Of a stretch of 64,000 nucleotides of DNA, positions 16,458 through 25,698 are shown in pieces. The stretch comes from Arcobacter sp. (lineage in GTDB: Bacteria; Campylobacterota; Campylobacteria; Campylobacterales; Arcobacteraceae). The notes beneath the pieces are model-generated. The model was not told the DNA's origin and ran no database searches. It saw only the letters and a list, made by a program, of their open reading frames with translations. The DNA is taken from the NCBI GenBank assembly GCA_003252105.1, contig QKDL01000054.1, positions 1 through 64,000 on the forward strand, written 5' to 3'. Position 1 is the stretch's first letter. The number at the start of each line of letters is the position of its first letter. Position numbers and translations under genes: made by a program.

Positions 16458-18170
16458 ATGATAGATGTGCAAAAAGAGATAGAAAAAAAGTTCCCAAAAT
16501 TAGCAAAAAAACCGAACTTTTTAAATCAATCTTTAATTAAAGTAGCAAAAAAATTAGTACATGAAAACTCTATAAATGACTTTTTAGAAAAGAATTCTCA
16601 TCTTAAAGGATTTGAATTTGTAGATGCGGTACTTGATTATTTCAATTTTGATTATACTGTTTCAAGTAACGATTTACAAAATATCCCAAGTTCAGGAAAG
16701 GTTGTAATTATTGCAAACCATCCACTTGGTGCACTTGATGCTTTGTGTTTATTAAAACTTGTTGGAACTGTAAGAAGCGATGTAAAGATTGTTGCAAATG
16801 ACTTTTTAGTAGGAATTGAAGCTTTAAAATCTTTATTTATTCCTATAAACAATTTTAAAATGAGACAATCAAAAAACGATATAAAAGCAGTTTATGAAGC
16901 TTTAACAAATGAAGAAGCGGTAATTATATTCCCAGCAGGGGAAGTAAGCCGTGCAAGTGCAAAAGGGATAAAAGATCCTAACTGGAGTAAAGGTTTTTTA
17001 AATTTTGCATTGAATTCAAACTCTCCAATTTTACCTATTTTTATAGGTGGTAAAAACTCTAAAACTTTTTATACTATCTCTATATTGAATAAAACATTTT
17101 CAACTTTGCTTTTATCAAATGAGATGTTTAAAAAGAAATCTTCAAACATCAATGTAAAAGTTGGTGAGATTATTCCAAATGAGAATATTATGCCAAGAGG
17201 TATTGATAAAAAATACTTGGTAAACCTTTATAAAAAACATCTATATTGTTTAAAAAAAGGGAAAAAATCTTTTTTTGTAACTCAAAAAGCTATTGCCCAT
17301 CCTCAAAAAAAAGAGGATATTATAAAAGAGCTAAAAAAATCTTTACTAATTGGTGAAACAACAGATGGTAAAAAAATCTATTTATATGATTATGTTGAAG
17401 ATTCTGTTGTATTAAAAGAGTTAGGAAGATTAAGAGAACTATCTTTTAGAAAAGTTGGTGAAGGTATTAATCAAAAAAGAGATACTGATAAATATGATAT
17501 ATATTACCAACATATAATTCTTTGGGATGAAAATGATTTGGAAATCGTTGGTTCATATAGAATTGGAAATGGTAACTATATAAATAAAAATAAAGGAATC
17601 AAAGGATTTTATTCTAACTCTTTATTTAAATTCAATGAAGATTTTTATCCATATTTAAAAGACTCAATTGAATTAGGTCGAAGTTTTGTTCAACCAAAAT
17701 ATTGGGGAACTAGAGCACTTGATTATTTATGGTTTGGAATTGGAGCATATTTAAAAAACAATCCAGAAATCAAATATATGTTTGGACCTGTATCAATCTC
17801 TGCTAGTTTTCCAAGTGTAGCAAAAGATATGATGATTTTTTATTACACTCACTATTATGGAACTGAAAAAAATATGGTTGAATCAAAAATACCATATCAA
17901 TACTCATCAAATATTCAAGATAGCAAAGATTTATTTACATTAGATGATAAGAAAAAAGATTTTAAAGTATTAAAATCAACACTAAATAATATGGGTGTAA
18001 CTGTTCCAACTTTATTTAAACAATACTCAGATATTTGTGAAGATGGTGGAGTAAAATTTCTAAGCTTCAATGTAGACCCAGATTTCTCAGATTGTGTAGA
18101 TGGATTTATATTAGTTGAAGTTTCAAAAATAAAAAATAGTGCAAGAAAGAGATATATAGATAAAGAATAA
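16458..18170 (+). CDS. olsF: OlsF-type bifunctional ornithine-lipid synthase (O-acyltransferase plus N-acyltransferase)
   Basis: A 570-residue fusion. The N-terminal half (about 60-270) is a PlsC-like acyltransferase with the HPLGALD motif (HX4D box) near 93-99, FPAGEVSR near 157-164 and a late ILPIFIGG. The C-terminal half (about 290-560) is an OlsB-like GNAT/hemolysin-type N-acyltransferase with RELSFRKVGEG, DKYDIYYQHIILWDE, ELGRSFVQPKYWG and KYMFGPVSIS. This order matches OlsF of Serratia, which acylates ornithine and then the 3-hydroxy group to give phosphorus-free ornithine lipids. AAGGAG precedes the ATG. The upstream Pho-box-like promoter and phosphatase neighbours support a role in replacing phospholipids when phosphate is scarce. 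OlsF naming rests on domain order, not on assay. Confidence 0.85.
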   Translation: MIDVQKEIEKKFPKLAKKPNFLNQSLIKVAKKLVHENSINDFLEKNSHLKGFEFVDAVLDYFNFDYTVSSNDLQNIPSSGKVVIIANHPLGALDALCLLKLVGTVRSDVKIVANDFLVGIEALKSLFIPINNFKMRQSKNDIKAVYEALTNEEAVIIFPAGEVSRASAKGIKDPNWSKGFLNFALNSNSPILPIFIGGKNSKTFYTISILNKTFSTLLLSNEMFKKKSSNINVKVGEIIPNENIMPRGIDKKYLVNLYKKHLYCLKKGKKSFFVTQKAIAHPQKKEDIIKELKKSLLIGETTDGKKIYLYDYVEDSVVLKELGRLRELSFRKVGEGINQKRDTDKYDIYYQHIILWDENDLEIVGSYRIGNGNYINKNKGIKGFYSNSLFKFNEDFYPYLKDSIELGRSFVQPKYWGTRALDYLWFGIGAYLKNNPEIKYMFGPVSISASFPSVAKDMMIFYYTHYYGTEKNMVESKIPYQYSSNIQDSKDLFTLDDKKKDFKVLKSTLNNMGVTVPTLFKQYSDICEDGGVKFLSFNVDPDFSDCVDGFILVEVSKIKNSARKRYIDKE

Positions 18171-18184
18171 AAATATTCTTTATC
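18159..18184. terminator. Bidirectional terminator overlapping two stop codons
   Basis: Perfect 11-bp stem GATAAAGAATA (18159-18169) / TATTCTTTATC (18174-18184) with an AAAA loop. It contains the stop codon of the rightward olsF gene and that of the leftward small lipoprotein gene. Confidence 0.8.
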
Positions 18185-18482
18185 TTTGAATATGAGCTGT
18201 ACCACTTTGGATACATACTCTTGAATTTTGATCAAGTGGAGTATGTATTTGTACAATACTTCCCTCCTCATCTTTAATAATTATATCCCCTTCAAGTAGT
18301 TCTTGATATGTTAAAATATCTTCTAAACTTGGAGTTGCAGGATCAATGGTTGTACATTGTACAGTTATTTCAATATTGCTCGTATCAGGAGTGGTAGTAT
18401 CAGATGAACCACCACCTCCTCCACAACCTTGGAAACCAACTATAGCAATAAATAATAAACCCAAAGTATAAATTTTATTCAC
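18180..18482 (-). CDS. Small lipoprotein, unknown function
   Basis: A 100-residue lipoprotein. The signal peptide ends in the lipobox GFQGC (Cys20), followed by GGGGGSSDTTTPDTS, then a short soluble domain with two Cys (VQCTTIDP and SRVCIQSG) that could form a disulfide. It is not recognised as any family. It lies 10 nt after the large surface protein gene and is its likely operon partner, so it may be an anchoring or assembly factor for that protein. Confidence 0.7.
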   Translation of the reverse strand: MNKIYTLGLLFIAIVGFQGCGGGGGSSDTTTPDTSNIEITVQCTTIDPATPSLEDILTYQELLEGDIIIKDEEGSIVQIHTPLDQNSRVCIQSGTAHIQR

Positions 18483-18492
18483 TATTAATCCT

Positions 18493-21400
18493 TTATTTTA
18501 TTATAATATTACCATCTAGTGGTACTGTTGTTGAAATATAAATTTCACCATTGATTATATTGATACTTAAACTACTTCCAACAGGGAAAGGTGTATCTTG
18601 TGAAACTGGTGAATAAGTTGATACTACATCTCCTGTTTGTAAATCTATTTTTTCATATACAATTACACTTTTTCCATTTTTATCTGTAGAGATTACTACT
18701 TTATATACAGTATCTCCTTGTTCTACAAAAGATGAAAGCTCAGTATTTCCATCACTATCTGTATCTATTCTACTTCCTGGTAAATTTGAACTCATATTTG
18801 TAGATTTTGAATCAAGTGTAATATTGAATAAGATATTGCCATCTTTATTTATTGTTAATGAAATAGTATTTCCACTTACATCTGATACTGTTGTTACAAC
18901 ATTTCCATTTGCATCTACATATGTATTTGACCCATTCATTTGCATATTCATAGCTGAATTTGAACCATTTCCATTTTGTACATTTGTTTGTGATGAACCA
19001 TTTGTATTTAGATATACATTAACTATATTATCTATAAATTCTATAACAGTTTTAGCACTATTCTCATCTAAAATTTGTTCCAATAAATTTTTAACCTCAT
19101 CACTAAAAGTTAAAGTTGTATTTTTTTCTTCACCATTTTCATTTGTATTAACTTGAGTTTTAGAACCATTATTTTCAATATTGATAAAAATTATATCCTT
19201 TTTATCAATAATCTCATTTTTTAATACTTTTAATAAAAATGATTTTGTATCACTTTGTGTACCATTTGTTAAAGTAGCTTTAAGTCTTACTACTTTATCA
19301 CCATTTGGATCTCTATAAACATCTCCATTATTACTAACATAGTTTATATTAGAACTTTGCCAAGAAATAATACTATTAAATGCACCTATAGTAGGTAAAG
19401 GTTTTGTTAAATCATACAAGATATTGTTTGTATCACTATTTTTTCCAAGGATAGAAGAAGCTGTTAAAAGTTCTAAATCTTTTGATAACTTATCTTCATT
19501 TGAAACTACTTCTTGTAATACAACTAATGAGAATGTTTTTGAATACTCCCCTATTGTTGCTGTCAAATCAACATTGGTATCATTACTTCCTCTAATTATT
19601 GTTCCTGTTATAGGATTAATATTTAAACTATTACTTGTCCATGTTATAGTTTTACCTGAAATACTCTCTAACAATTCTAATGTATATACAATTTTATCTT
19701 TTCTTTGGTTTTCACCTTTTATTGCTTCAAAAGTGATTTTATTTACTGCATCTTCATCACTTATATTATTTGATAAAACTGTAATCAAAAATTGTTTTTG
19801 AGTACTAGAAAGATTTTTAGTAATAGTAGCTGTTAACATTATCGTCTTTTCTTCTAATGTTTGAGTAACTAAACCATTTACATCTACTACACTACTATCA
19901 CTACTTTGCCAAGTGATAACAGCATCACAAATAGAGTTTATAGAAGATATTAAATCTAAGTTTTGACTTACCTCATCTTGGAAACTATTTGTAGCTTTTA
20001 TTTTGTCAAAATCAAGTGCAACCGCTACATTACTAACACATAATACCTCATCAACAGAAGTAACTGTTATACTGAAATTTTCTGTATATGAAAGGTTTTC
20101 ATTATCAGTTGCAGTTATACCAATATTTGATGTTCCTGTTTTATTAGCATCAATACTAAAAGAGAAACTTGCCATAGTATCAGAGGTTTTTGTAAGAGAA
20201 ATATCACTATTTTTTATTAACTCTATATTACTATTTGTAAAACTCAATTGTAAATCTGTACTATCATCTATGACTTCAAAATTTATCGTTCCAGTAATTT
20301 TTTCTTGACTCTTACTATAAACAATATTTTCAATAGATGAGATAAATGGAATATCATTTATCCCAATTAAAGAATAAACAAATGATTTAACTGGTCCTGT
20401 AATACCATCAATTGTAGCTGAAAGACCAATTGTTACACTTCCTACTGCATCTTTTAACGGTATTATAAATAATTTACCATTTAAAACATATGCATTTACC
20501 ATTTTATTATTTGAAGTAGTCACATTATAAGTTATTATTGAGTTATCACTTACTTTTACACCTAAATAGGTAATTAATGGTATAGATAAACCTTCCGAAT
20601 CTTCATTTTGAATAACATTTTCAAAACTATTATTTATTATTGGTATTTCTTTAACAGATACATTAATTATTTTTGTTTCATTATAACCATTATCAAAGTG
20701 AAAATATAATGAAAAACTATCTTCACCAGTGAAATTTGCTTCGGGTGTATATGTTATAGTCTGACCATTTATATTTACAGTCCCATAAGAAGCACTTAAA
20801 GATATACTAACTGTAGGAACTAAATTTTCTGCTTGGGAATAAGAATATTCTATACTTCCTGCTGTCCCTTTTTTAATCAGCATTGAAGAATCTAGATTTA
20901 TTACTCCTGCATTATCAATATTTGTATTTGTTAATGCAACACTTCTATACATAACTGTTCCATCATAATTATCATCTGTATCTGTAAAAGGCATCAATTC
21001 AATTGAATAATTTATAGTTGTATCAAGATAATTATCTTTTACACCTCTAATAACTACTGTCTGTGCTTGATTCCAATTTGTTTCATCAAACTCTAGATAT
21101 TTTGAAGATGGTGTTACTACTACACCTTCAGTTGTATCTGTTGAATTTAAATTTACTCTTAAAAACTTTTTTGGTTGTTTATTTAAAACCACACTAAAAG
21201 AAGCTGTATCTTCATTTTCATCTGTTTTTGAATCTATTGGTGTTACTGTTAGTATAGGAGTATCGTTATCTGCATTTTTTAATTCAAAGAATTTTGTATT
21301 GTATAATACCAAATCGTTTGGATCAGAATATCCGGGATATATACTAAATTTTCCATCTGAAGATGAAGTTACCCAAGTAACTTTTATCCTACAATTTCTT

Positions 21401-22869
21401 GTAAAATCTAATAGTTCATCATCAAGACCTGTAATTATAATATCTTTACTGGTTATAGCTTCTGCAGAAGTAAAATTAAGTGTTGTCGATGAGATACTAC
21501 ATTCTGCAGGATCTAATGATTCTATAGTGAAATTTACAAAACTAGCTGGAACTTCATCTAATGATATATTTAGTGTAGCAGTTGTGCCATCTTCACTTAT
21601 GTTTGTTGTATCTAAAGTGAAACTAATAGGTAAGGTATCATCTTCAGTTATATTAAAATCTGTATTATTATTCCAATACGTACCAAAACCAGCTATAAGT
21701 TGAAGCTGTTCAGTAACATCTCCATGAGAATATACATCATTTGCGCTAACAGTTATTTGTTGTGGCACATTATAATTTGTAGAATCAAAATTGAGTACAT
21801 TTGGTGTAACAGTAAGAAAAGGTTGACTAAAACGATATTCTTTAAGTAATGATAATGATGAACTAGGAACTAAAGGATCTTGGTTTAATGTAACATAATA
21901 AGTTAAAGATGTTGTCCCCTCTAATATTTCAATAGGACCCTCTACAACATCATACTGAGATGGATTATCTACATTTTGAGTTGTTATTATAAACTCTTTA
22001 TCAAGTGATGAAGGAGCTACATAATCATCATCTATATTTACAATATTAATATCAGCTAAATCTACACCATTATAATAACTATCACTACTACTTGCAGCTA
22101 ATATTTCAACAATAAAACTAATATTTCCATCTACATCTACATCATCAACCCCAATAATATTTACACTTTGTCTTTGATTCCAATTTGATGGGGTAAAAGT
22201 AACACTAGAAGTTGACAATGTTCCTTCTGTTGTATCTGTAGAATTAAAGCTTATAGTTACATCATCAGTAGGTTGTTGTGACAAAACCAAAGAAAATGAA
22301 GCTTTATCACCAGATTCATCAGAACTATTATCATATAAATCTAAAATGATTTTTTCTGAAGTTACAGGAGGAGTAATGACGACACCACTATTATCTCCAT
22401 CATCAATATTGACAAAACTAAAGACTGAACTACCTTCAGGATCTGCTTGGTATTGCCCCTCTTCGGTATTTTCATCATTAAATTTTGATGTTCCTATCGA
22501 AACTTTAAAATTCTGATCACCATCTGCTATTTGATCAGTCTTACTATAAATTCTAAATGTGTAACTATTATAGTATAAATTGTTTGAATCAAAAACAGCC
22601 TTATTTATTTCAAAATAATTATAATTTCTTAAACTTCCATTATAATAAGTTTTACACTCAGCTTCTGAACCATCATTTACAGTACAATGAATAGTTCCAT
22701 TTTCTAAAACTGAGCTTATATTAAGTTGAAACTCCACATAAGATGAACTATTAGCTTCATCTACTTGCAATGCGCTTGTAGGAGTTGCTGTAAACTCTAA
22801 AGCCCATAAACTATTAGCAAACAATAAAAAGAATAGTAGTATCCTTTTTATGATATTTATATTTTTCAT
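18493..22869 (-). CDS. Large exported repeat protein with Calx-beta and Ig-like domains
   Basis: A 1458-residue secreted or surface protein, probably an adhesin. A Sec signal peptide (about 1-24, ending SLWA) is followed by at least four Calx-beta-like repeats to about residue 650. Two contain an almost identical NSTDTTEG ... NWNQ pattern. Next come cadherin/Ig-like strands (TYTPEANFTGEDSFSLYF), then three 'atrophied Ig' type repeats marked by ITWQSSDSSVVDVNG, ITWTSNSLNINP and ISWQSSNINYVSNNG. The last 200 residues are Ser/Asn/Gly-rich with a DTDSDGNTE calcium-type motif. I see no autotransporter barrel, LPxTG, or type IX signal, so the attachment mode is unknown. It sits second in a three-gene operon after the S74 protein. 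Confidence 0.8.
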   Translation of the reverse strand: MKNINIIKRILLFFLLFANSLWALEFTATPTSALQVDEANSSSYVEFQLNISSVLENGTIHCTVNDGSEAECKTYYNGSLRNYNYFEINKAVFDSNNLYYNSYTFRIYSKTDQIADGDQNFKVSIGTSKFNDENTEEGQYQADPEGSSVFSFVNIDDGDNSGVVITPPVTSEKIILDLYDNSSDESGDKASFSLVLSQQPTDDVTISFNSTDTTEGTLSTSSVTFTPSNWNQRQSVNIIGVDDVDVDGNISFIVEILAASSSDSYYNGVDLADINIVNIDDDYVAPSSLDKEFIITTQNVDNPSQYDVVEGPIEILEGTTSLTYYVTLNQDPLVPSSSLSLLKEYRFSQPFLTVTPNVLNFDSTNYNVPQQITVSANDVYSHGDVTEQLQLIAGFGTYWNNNTDFNITEDDTLPISFTLDTTNISEDGTTATLNISLDEVPASFVNFTIESLDPAECSISSTTLNFTSAEAITSKDIIITGLDDELLDFTRNCRIKVTWVTSSSDGKFSIYPGYSDPNDLVLYNTKFFELKNADNDTPILTVTPIDSKTDENEDTASFSVVLNKQPKKFLRVNLNSTDTTEGVVVTPSSKYLEFDETNWNQAQTVVIRGVKDNYLDTTINYSIELMPFTDTDDNYDGTVMYRSVALTNTNIDNAGVINLDSSMLIKKGTAGSIEYSYSQAENLVPTVSISLSASYGTVNINGQTITYTPEANFTGEDSFSLYFHFDNGYNETKIINVSVKEIPIINNSFENVIQNEDSEGLSIPLITYLGVKVSDNSIITYNVTTSNNKMVNAYVLNGKLFIIPLKDAVGSVTIGLSATIDGITGPVKSFVYSLIGINDIPFISSIENIVYSKSQEKITGTINFEVIDDSTDLQLSFTNSNIELIKNSDISLTKTSDTMASFSFSIDANKTGTSNIGITATDNENLSYTENFSITVTSVDEVLCVSNVAVALDFDKIKATNSFQDEVSQNLDLISSINSICDAVITWQSSDSSVVDVNGLVTQTLEEKTIMLTATITKNLSSTQKQFLITVLSNNISDEDAVNKITFEAIKGENQRKDKIVYTLELLESISGKTITWTSNSLNINPITGTIIRGSNDTNVDLTATIGEYSKTFSLVVLQEVVSNEDKLSKDLELLTASSILGKNSDTNNILYDLTKPLPTIGAFNSIISWQSSNINYVSNNGDVYRDPNGDKVVRLKATLTNGTQSDTKSFLLKVLKNEIIDKKDIIFINIENNGSKTQVNTNENGEEKNTTLTFSDEVKNLLEQILDENSAKTVIEFIDNIVNVYLNTNGSSQTNVQNGNGSNSAMNMQMNGSNTYVDANGNVVTTVSDVSGNTISLTINKDGNILFNITLDSKSTNMSSNLPGSRIDTDSDGNTELSSFVEQGDTVYKVVISTDKNGKSVIVYEKIDLQTGDVVSTYSPVSQDTPFPVGSSLSINIINGEIYISTTVPLDGNIIIK

Positions 22870-22881
22870 AATAAAGCCTAA

Positions 22882-23676
22882 TTATTTAGCTAATGCTACT
22901 GGTTTTTCTTTATTAGGATTTAATAAAACTCCAACTAACGTTTCAAGGTTTTTAATAGATTTTTCTAAAGATTCTAATTGTTTAACTTTTTGCTCTAACT
23001 CTTTTATTTTTTGATCTTTTTGTTTATTTTGCTCAACTAATTCTTGAACTCCAACCATTGAGATGAAAGCAACATCTCTTGGAGAAATATGTAAATTATC
23101 TGGTCCAAAAGCAAAACTTTTATAAAAATCCTGAGCCATTGCCCCAATATGAGAAGATGTATCTCCTTTATAATTCCATGTAGTAATTGGTAATTTCTCA
23201 ATTTTTTCTAATACTTCAGATGATTTTACCTCTTGAAAATTTTCTTTTAAATTTTTATCTGAAGAGTCACTAAGTGTTCCTCTAATTGTTAAGTTTCCAC
23301 CAGAAGAAAGACTAAAAGCACCATTATGCCCTAAAGAAACTGCTCCATCAGCCCCAATTTTTAAAGGCATTGTAGAAGAATCAATATTCTCAACTGCAAA
23401 ATAGTTTTCACCACCATTTGTTGTATCATTTATTGTGATTTGCCAATCATTTGTTGGAAATGAACCACTATTTGAAGTATCTTGAAATTTGATTCTTAGA
23501 TTATTCTCTTTTAATCTAAGAGTGTCAAAACCAAAACCTTCACCATTGACACAATCATAACCCACACATTGTGAGTTTTGAACTATAAAGTCATCAGATT
23601 GTACAACATCTGCTAAAAGATTAACACTAAATGTAGATAAAATTACCGCCGACGTAAATAAATTTCTTAATTTCAT
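22882..23676 (-). CDS. Exported protein with S74 endosialidase-type intramolecular chaperone domain
   Basis: A 264-residue protein with a Sec signal peptide (MKLRNLFTSAVILSTFSVNLLA). It has a beta-rich middle (about 40-135) typical of tail-fibre-like stems, then a Peptidase_S74 domain starting SDKNLKEN at 139. The self-cleaving Ser-Lys pair of phage endosialidase chaperones is conserved as Ser139 and Lys144. A coiled coil of Lys/Glu/Leu heptads spans about 213-250. In phages this domain trimerises a fibre and cuts itself off. Here the gene sits in a chromosomal operon ahead of a giant surface protein, with no phage genes nearby. Confidence 0.82.
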   Translation of the reverse strand: MKLRNLFTSAVILSTFSVNLLADVVQSDDFIVQNSQCVGYDCVNGEGFGFDTLRLKENNLRIKFQDTSNSGSFPTNDWQITINDTTNGGENYFAVENIDSSTMPLKIGADGAVSLGHNGAFSLSSGGNLTIRGTLSDSSDKNLKENFQEVKSSEVLEKIEKLPITTWNYKGDTSSHIGAMAQDFYKSFAFGPDNLHISPRDVAFISMVGVQELVEQNKQKDQKIKELEQKVKQLESLEKSIKNLETLVGVLLNPNKEKPVALAK

Positions 23677-23684
23677 AATATTCT

Positions 23685-23709
23685 CCCATATCTATATGGG
23701 TAGATTATA
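23685..23709 (-). promoter_or_regulatory. Promoter and small palindrome before the S74 gene
   Basis: On the minus strand TGTTATAAT gives a strong -10 (TATAAT, 23709-23704). Just downstream CCCATA (23700-23695) and TATGGG (23690-23685) form a palindrome whose second arm runs into the GGGAG ribosome binding site. With a start near 23697 the first arm would be only partly transcribed, so an RNA hairpin is uncertain. Confidence 0.45.
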
Positions 23710-23782
23710 ACATAAAGTAAACTTATTAGCTAAATAATATTCATTTATAGTTTATCTCTTAATCTATATTTAATTTAACTAT

Positions 23783-24994
23783 TTATTCATACCTTAATGC
23801 ATCGATAGGATTTAATCTTGCAGCTTTTCTTGCAGGAAAATAGCCAAAAATTATCCCAATTAAGGTTGAAAATACAAAAGATATTATTATAATTTGGGTA
23901 TTAATTATAAAAGCTAATTCCATAAAGTGAACTGCTGTATAACCTATTAATAATCCAAGTATAATTCCTACTATTCCACCAAGTGTTGATAATACAATTG
24001 ATTCAACTAAAAATTGCAATAACACTTCACTCTCCATTGCACCAATTGCTAATCTTATCCCTATCTCTCTTGTCCTTTCAGTAACTGATACAAGCATTAT
24101 ATTCATAATTCCTATCCCACCAACTAGTAAAGAAATAGCTGCTATTGAACCTAGAAGATAAGTTAACATCTTAGTTGTTGAAGTCATAGTTGATAATAAA
24201 TCTTCCATATCTCTAATATAAAAATTATTATCCTCCCCTAGTTTTATACCTCTTCTTTCTTGCATTAGAAGAGTAATATCCTCTTTTGCTTTTTCTATAT
24301 TTTTACTCTCATTTATTGAGATTAAAATAGAATCAATATCAGTATCACCTTGTATTTTTCTTTGGAACATTTTAAGTGGAGTGATAATAATTTCATCTTG
24401 GTCTCTACCAAAAGCTGCTGCACCTTTTGATTCTAAAACACCAATAACTGTACAACCAAAATTTTGAAGTCTTATTTTAGAACCAATAGGATCTTGCCCA
24501 TCAAATAACTGTTTTACTATAGTAGTTCCCAAAATACAAGAACTTTTACCAAAACTTTGTTCACTCTCATCAAACTCTCTACCACTTTTTAAAGGCCAAT
24601 CTTTTATTATAAAATAGTCATTGCTAGTACCAATTATACTTGTAGTATAACTTTTATTTGAATAGATTGCATTGATACTACGAGCACTTTCTGCTGATAC
24701 TGCTTTTATATTTTGTATTTCACTTTTTATTGCATCAATATCTTCTTGTTTAAAAGCTCTGGCACTATTATCACTTCTTACTTTTCCTCTTCTTTCTTGT
24801 CCAACTCTTAAAACCAACATATTTGTACCAAGCTTTGAGATATCTGCTCTAACTTTTGCGGTGGTTCCATCCCCTATCATCACCATACCAATAACAGAAG
24901 CAACACCGATTACTATTCCTAAGATTGTCAAAAATGATCTTAACAGATTTCTTCTTATCTCTTTTATTGCTATTAAAAAGGCATTTACTAACAT
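23783..24994 (-). CDS. MacB-like ABC transporter permease
   Basis: A 403-residue inner-membrane permease of the MacB/LolC-type (FtsX superfamily). It has a first membrane helix near 15-40 (SFLTILGIVIGVASVIGMVMIGDG), a large MacB_PCD periplasmic domain (about 45-240), and three C-terminal helices (about 275-395) with the family ending FGYFPARKAARLNPIDALRYE. The ATPase is a separate gene, overlapping by one base upstream, unlike the fused E. coli MacB. It is the last gene of a four-gene operon and together with the ATPase, adaptor and TolC-like protein would export macrolides, peptides or lipoprotein-like substrates from the periplasm. Confidence 0.9.
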   Translation of the reverse strand: MLVNAFLIAIKEIRRNLLRSFLTILGIVIGVASVIGMVMIGDGTTAKVRADISKLGTNMLVLRVGQERRGKVRSDNSARAFKQEDIDAIKSEIQNIKAVSAESARSINAIYSNKSYTTSIIGTSNDYFIIKDWPLKSGREFDESEQSFGKSSCILGTTIVKQLFDGQDPIGSKIRLQNFGCTVIGVLESKGAAAFGRDQDEIIITPLKMFQRKIQGDTDIDSILISINESKNIEKAKEDITLLMQERRGIKLGEDNNFYIRDMEDLLSTMTSTTKMLTYLLGSIAAISLLVGGIGIMNIMLVSVTERTREIGIRLAIGAMESEVLLQFLVESIVLSTLGGIVGIILGLLIGYTAVHFMELAFIINTQIIIISFVFSTLIGIIFGYFPARKAARLNPIDALRYE

Positions 24995-25698
24995 TATTTG
25001 TATCCTTTTTTCAAACTATCTTCAATATGACCATCTCTAAAATATATGATTCTATTGGCATATTTTGCCATCTCATCTTCATGGGTTACCATAATAATTG
25101 TAATACCCAACTCTTCATTTAATTTTTTTAATAATTCCATAATCTCAATACTTTTTATACTATCAAGATTTCCTGTTGGTTCATCTGCTAATAAAACCAA
25201 AGGATTTGTAACAATCGCCCTAGCTATTGCCACACGCTGTTGTTGTCCCCCTGAAAGTTCAGCAGGTGTATGATGAATAACACTTTCTAAACCAACTTTT
25301 TTTAAAGCTTCAAAAGCCATTGTTTTTCTCTCTTTTGAAAGGACTTTTCTATAAACTAAAGGCAACTCAACATTTTCTAAAGAACTTGTTCTTCCAAGTA
25401 GATTAAAGCCTTGAAAAACAAATCCTAAATAGTTTCTTCTAATCAAAGCCATTTGGTTTCTGTTTAATTGTTCTACATTTATTCCATTAAACAAATACTC
25501 TCCACTGCTTGCAGAATCTAAACATCCAATAAGGTTCATAGCAGTTGATTTTCCACTACCACTTGCACCCATGATAGCTACAAATTCACCCTCTTTTATT
25601 GATAGATTTACTTTATTTAGAGCATAAGTTTTAGCTTCTCCTTCGCCATAGGTTTTAACTATATCTTTAAACTCTATAATTGTTTTTGATTCATCCAT
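24994..25698 (-). CDS. MacB/LolD-type ABC transporter ATP-binding protein
   Basis: A 234-residue ATPase. Walker A is GASGSGKST at 44-52, the signature is LSGGQQQRVAIARA at about 145-158, and Walker B with the family tag is LLADEPTGNLDS at about 168-179. The final switch His is in MVTHEDEMAKYA. Sequence length and motifs match the MacB N-terminal/LolD group. It shares the stop/start junctions with both neighbours (single-base overlaps at 24994 and 25698), so stoichiometric translation is expected. Confidence 0.93.
   Translation of the reverse strand: MDESKTIIEFKDIVKTYGEGEAKTYALNKVNLSIKEGEFVAIMGASGSGKSTAMNLIGCLDSASSGEYLFNGINVEQLNRNQMALIRRNYLGFVFQGFNLLGRTSSLENVELPLVYRKVLSKERKTMAFEALKKVGLESVIHHTPAELSGGQQQRVAIARAIVTNPLVLLADEPTGNLDSIKSIEIMELLKKLNEELGITIIMVTHEDEMAKYANRIIYFRDGHIEDSLKKGYK

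Noticed and set aside
18824-21703. Several rightward open frames of 100-134 codons opposite the large surface protein gene
   Set aside because: They are antisense shadows of a low-complexity Ser/Thr/Asn-rich coding region and have no start signals or domains.
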